This document shows positions 62,396-64,000 of a DNA stretch of 64,000 bases, piece after piece. This DNA is from Pseudomonadota bacterium (GTDB lineage: Bacteria > Pseudomonadota > Gammaproteobacteria > Burkholderiales > Burkholderiaceae_C). The position numbers and the translations under genes are program-made. The number at the start of each line of letters is the position of its first letter. Position 1 is the stretch's first letter. The stretch lies in the NCBI GenBank assembly GCA_023442945.1, contig JAEZWW010000112.1, positions 79,195-143,194 of the forward strand, read 5' to 3'. The notes beneath the pieces were generated by a model. That model saw nothing but the letters and a program-made list of their open reading frames with translations. It was not told where the DNA came from and made no database searches.

Positions 62396-62860
62396 TTACT
62401 GCTTGACGGCAGGCGCCGCAGGTTTGGCCGGTGCGGCGGGCGCTGCGGGCATGGACGGCGCGGCGGGTTTGGTGGCGATGGCCGGGATTGCGGCCGTGGT
62501 GCCTGCAGCGGCGGGCGTGGCGCCAGCGGCCGGCGCTGCGGCCACGGTTTTCTCCTTCTTGGCCTTCGCGTCCTTGGCCGGCTTGGCGGGCGCACCCGCG
62601 TAGCCCGCGCCGTTGACCGTCATGCCGCCGGCGGAAAAGTTCGCGGCATTCTTCTCGCCCACGCCCTTCACGCGGGCAATGAAGTCGCCCCAGTCCTTGA
62701 ACTGGCCTTTGGCCCGTTCGTCGATGATGCGCTTGGACATGCCCGGGCCAATGCCTTTGACGCTGTCCAGGTCGGCAGCGCTGCCGGTGTTGACGTCAAC
62801 GGCCGCGAACGAGAGCGCGGCATAGAACAGGCTTAAAAGGACGAGAAGTTTCTTGAACAT
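62396..62860 (-). CDS. Exported helix-hairpin-helix protein (ComEA-like)
   Basis: A 154-residue protein with a signal peptide (MFKKLLVLLSLFYAALSFAA) and a ComEA-type tandem HhH domain: VDVNTGSAADLDSVKGIGPG and GDFIARVKGVGEKNAANFSA. A long Ala/Pro/Lys-rich low-complexity tail follows. ComEA binds incoming DNA in the periplasm during transformation; this protein could do the same, but the short domain alone and the unusual tail leave its role open. It lies 100 bp downstream of lapB on the same strand. Confidence 0.82.
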   Translation of the reverse strand: MFKKLLVLLSLFYAALSFAAVDVNTGSAADLDSVKGIGPGMSKRIIDERAKGQFKDWGDFIARVKGVGEKNAANFSAGGMTVNGAGYAGAPAKPAKDAKAKKEKTVAAAPAAGATPAAAGTTAAIPAIATKPAAPSMPAAPAAPAKPAAPAVKQ

Positions 62861-62960
62861 GGGAACGCTCCTGGTGGCGTGCGAACAATGCCGGCTGAAG
62901 CCGCCGGCGGGCCTTTGCGCTCAACGGCCGACCGCACCGGGCCGTTGACGGCAACGGGGA

Positions 62961-64000
62961 CTACAACTCTTCGATGCGCCGCGGCGGAAAGCTTTCCCAA
63001 GCCTGGCAGCCGGGGCACTGCCAGAAATAGCCCTGTGCCTCGAACCCGCAGGCGGCGCAGCGGTAGCGCGCCAGCGGCCGCGCGGCGTGCTCGACCGAGC
63101 GTTGCACCACGGGGTGCGCGCCTTCCTGCGCAAACGCCTCCTGGCTCAACCAGCGCGCCGCCGCGATCAGCGAGGGCTCCTGCGCCATGTGGCGCACATA
63201 GCCTGCACGCGCATCGTGCAACGGTGCCCCCGCCGTGACCTCGGCCTGCACCAGCGCGTCCGCGACGTCCACCGAAGGCGTGGCGGCGTAGCTGCGCTCC
63301 AGCAGTTGCCGCGCCTGCGCCAGTTGCCCGCTGGCGTGGCCAATGCGCACCAACTCGCTGGCGACCAGCGGCACGGCCTGCGGCGCGTGGTGCTCCAGGC
63401 TCATCAGTTGTTCGAAGGCGCCGCTCCGGTCGTCGCGGCCGGCCAGCAAACCGGCCAGCTGGATGCGCGGGCGCGCCGCGCTTGGCGTTTGTTCGATGGC
63501 TTGCAGCAGCAGTTGCTGGGCGGCCTGGGCATCGTGCTTCTTGTTCAGCGCCTCTGCCGCCTGCTCGCACAGGTAGTGCGCCTGCCGCGCGCTGAAATCG
63601 GCCTGGCCAGAGGCCTGCAGGCGACCGGCGACGGTTGCAGCCTGCGGCCAGTCGCGCGCGCGCTCGTGCAGCGACAACAATGTGAGCCAGGCCTGCTCCT
63701 CATAGCGTGTGCCCTCGAGCTTGCGCAAGGCGTCTTCGGCGCGGTCGAGCAAGCCGGCTTTCAGAAAATCCTGCGCCAGCGCGTGCTGCGCGCGGTCGCG
63801 GTCGCTCCGGCTCAGGTCGGCGCGTGAGAGCAGGTGTTCGTGCACGCGCACGGCGCGCTCGTATTCGCCTCGGCGACGAAACAGGTTGCCCAGGGCGAAA
63901 TGCAGCTCTGACGTGTCAGGGTCTTTTTGCACCGCCTCGATGAAGGCGTCGATGGCCTGGTCTTGCTGCTCGTTCAGCAGGTAGTTGAGGCCCTTGAAAT
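62961..64000 (-). CDS. lapB: Lipopolysaccharide assembly protein LapB (partial, N-terminus beyond window)
   Basis: A TPR protein regulating LpxC proteolysis and LPS synthesis. About 346 codons are visible and the frame is open to the right edge, where FKGLNYLLNEQQDQAIDAFI continues from upstream. Several TPR units (TSELHFALGNLFRRRGEYER, HALAQDFLKAGLLDRAEDAL, QAWLTLLSLHERARDWPQAA) precede the C-terminal rubredoxin-like metal site YRCAACGFEAQGYFWQCPGC, which identifies LapB/YciM. The protein ends PPRRIEEL. Only the N-terminal membrane anchor is missing. Confidence 0.93.
   Translation of the reverse strand, partial: FKGLNYLLNEQQDQAIDAFIEAVQKDPDTSELHFALGNLFRRRGEYERAVRVHEHLLSRADLSRSDRDRAQHALAQDFLKAGLLDRAEDALRKLEGTRYEEQAWLTLLSLHERARDWPQAATVAGRLQASGQADFSARQAHYLCEQAAEALNKKHDAQAAQQLLLQAIEQTPSAARPRIQLAGLLAGRDDRSGAFEQLMSLEHHAPQAVPLVASELVRIGHASGQLAQARQLLERSYAATPSVDVADALVQAEVTAGAPLHDARAGYVRHMAQEPSLIAAARWLSQEAFAQEGAHPVVQRSVEHAARPLARYRCAACGFEAQGYFWQCPGCQAWESFPPRRIEEL

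Overview
The window is a piece of a GC-rich Burkholderiales chromosome, most likely from the family Comamonadaceae. This rests on the overall gene repertoire, the B12-dependent ribonucleotide reductase, the RelA and OmpR/EnvZ sequences, and an abundant ~60-bp interspersed repeat of a kind I associate with that family. The genus cannot be fixed from the sequence alone.

Left part (1-15.4 kb): the 5' part of mfd (cut by the window edge), a polysaccharide deacetylase, an orphan molybdenum hydroxylase large subunit, the ispD-ispF isoprenoid pair, an OmpR/EnvZ-type two-component system, two secreted proteins (one a SIMPL-domain protein), an alpha/beta hydrolase and relA. A tRNA-Val(GAC) follows.

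Integrated element (15.45-28.54 kb): a 13.1-kb block is bounded by perfect 45-bp direct repeats of the tRNA-Val 3' end. It carries a run of phage virion-type genes, including an intact 2369-residue protein with an HEALH metallopeptidase motif. No integrase, repressor, terminase, portal, capsid or lysis gene is visible. The left-most virion gene has lost its 5' end and abuts the 3' remnant of an oppositely oriented gene, which points to a large internal deletion.

Middle part (28.9-45.4 kb): a serine module (sdaA, sstT), miaB, B12-dependent nrdJ, a VOC protein, rsgA, phhB, an M48/Ste24 peptidase, orn, a DUF2726 protein, rsuA, an unknown cytoplasmic protein, and three paralogous small secreted proteins with internal repeats. 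Copies one and three of these differ at only two residues of the mature protein.

Molybdate locus (45.4-51.4 kb): modC-modB-modA on the minus strand and modE on the plus strand flank a divergent pair of unexpected genes, an MbnH-like di-haem lipoprotein and a propeller-like lipoprotein that is frameshifted here. Two matching inverted repeats (CGCTATT-N9-AATAACG) lie in front of modA and between the divergent pair, so ModE probably controls both.

Right part (51.5-64 kb): a phytanoyl-CoA dioxygenase-like enzyme, a membrane protein, fluoride channel crcB, rdgC, then a catabolic module. That module consists of a DctPQM TRAP transporter, a divergent MarR-type regulator with a 19-bp palindromic operator candidate, and a fused hydantoinase/5-oxoprolinase. 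A small helix-hairpin-helix protein and lapB (cut by the edge) close the window.

The strongest cross-cutting signal is the interspersed repeat: about 15 copies in 64 kb on both strands. They sit mostly at gene ends, and several are read as protein (inside rsgA, the start of modC, the start of phhB, and the C-termini of crcB, ispF and the MarR gene).
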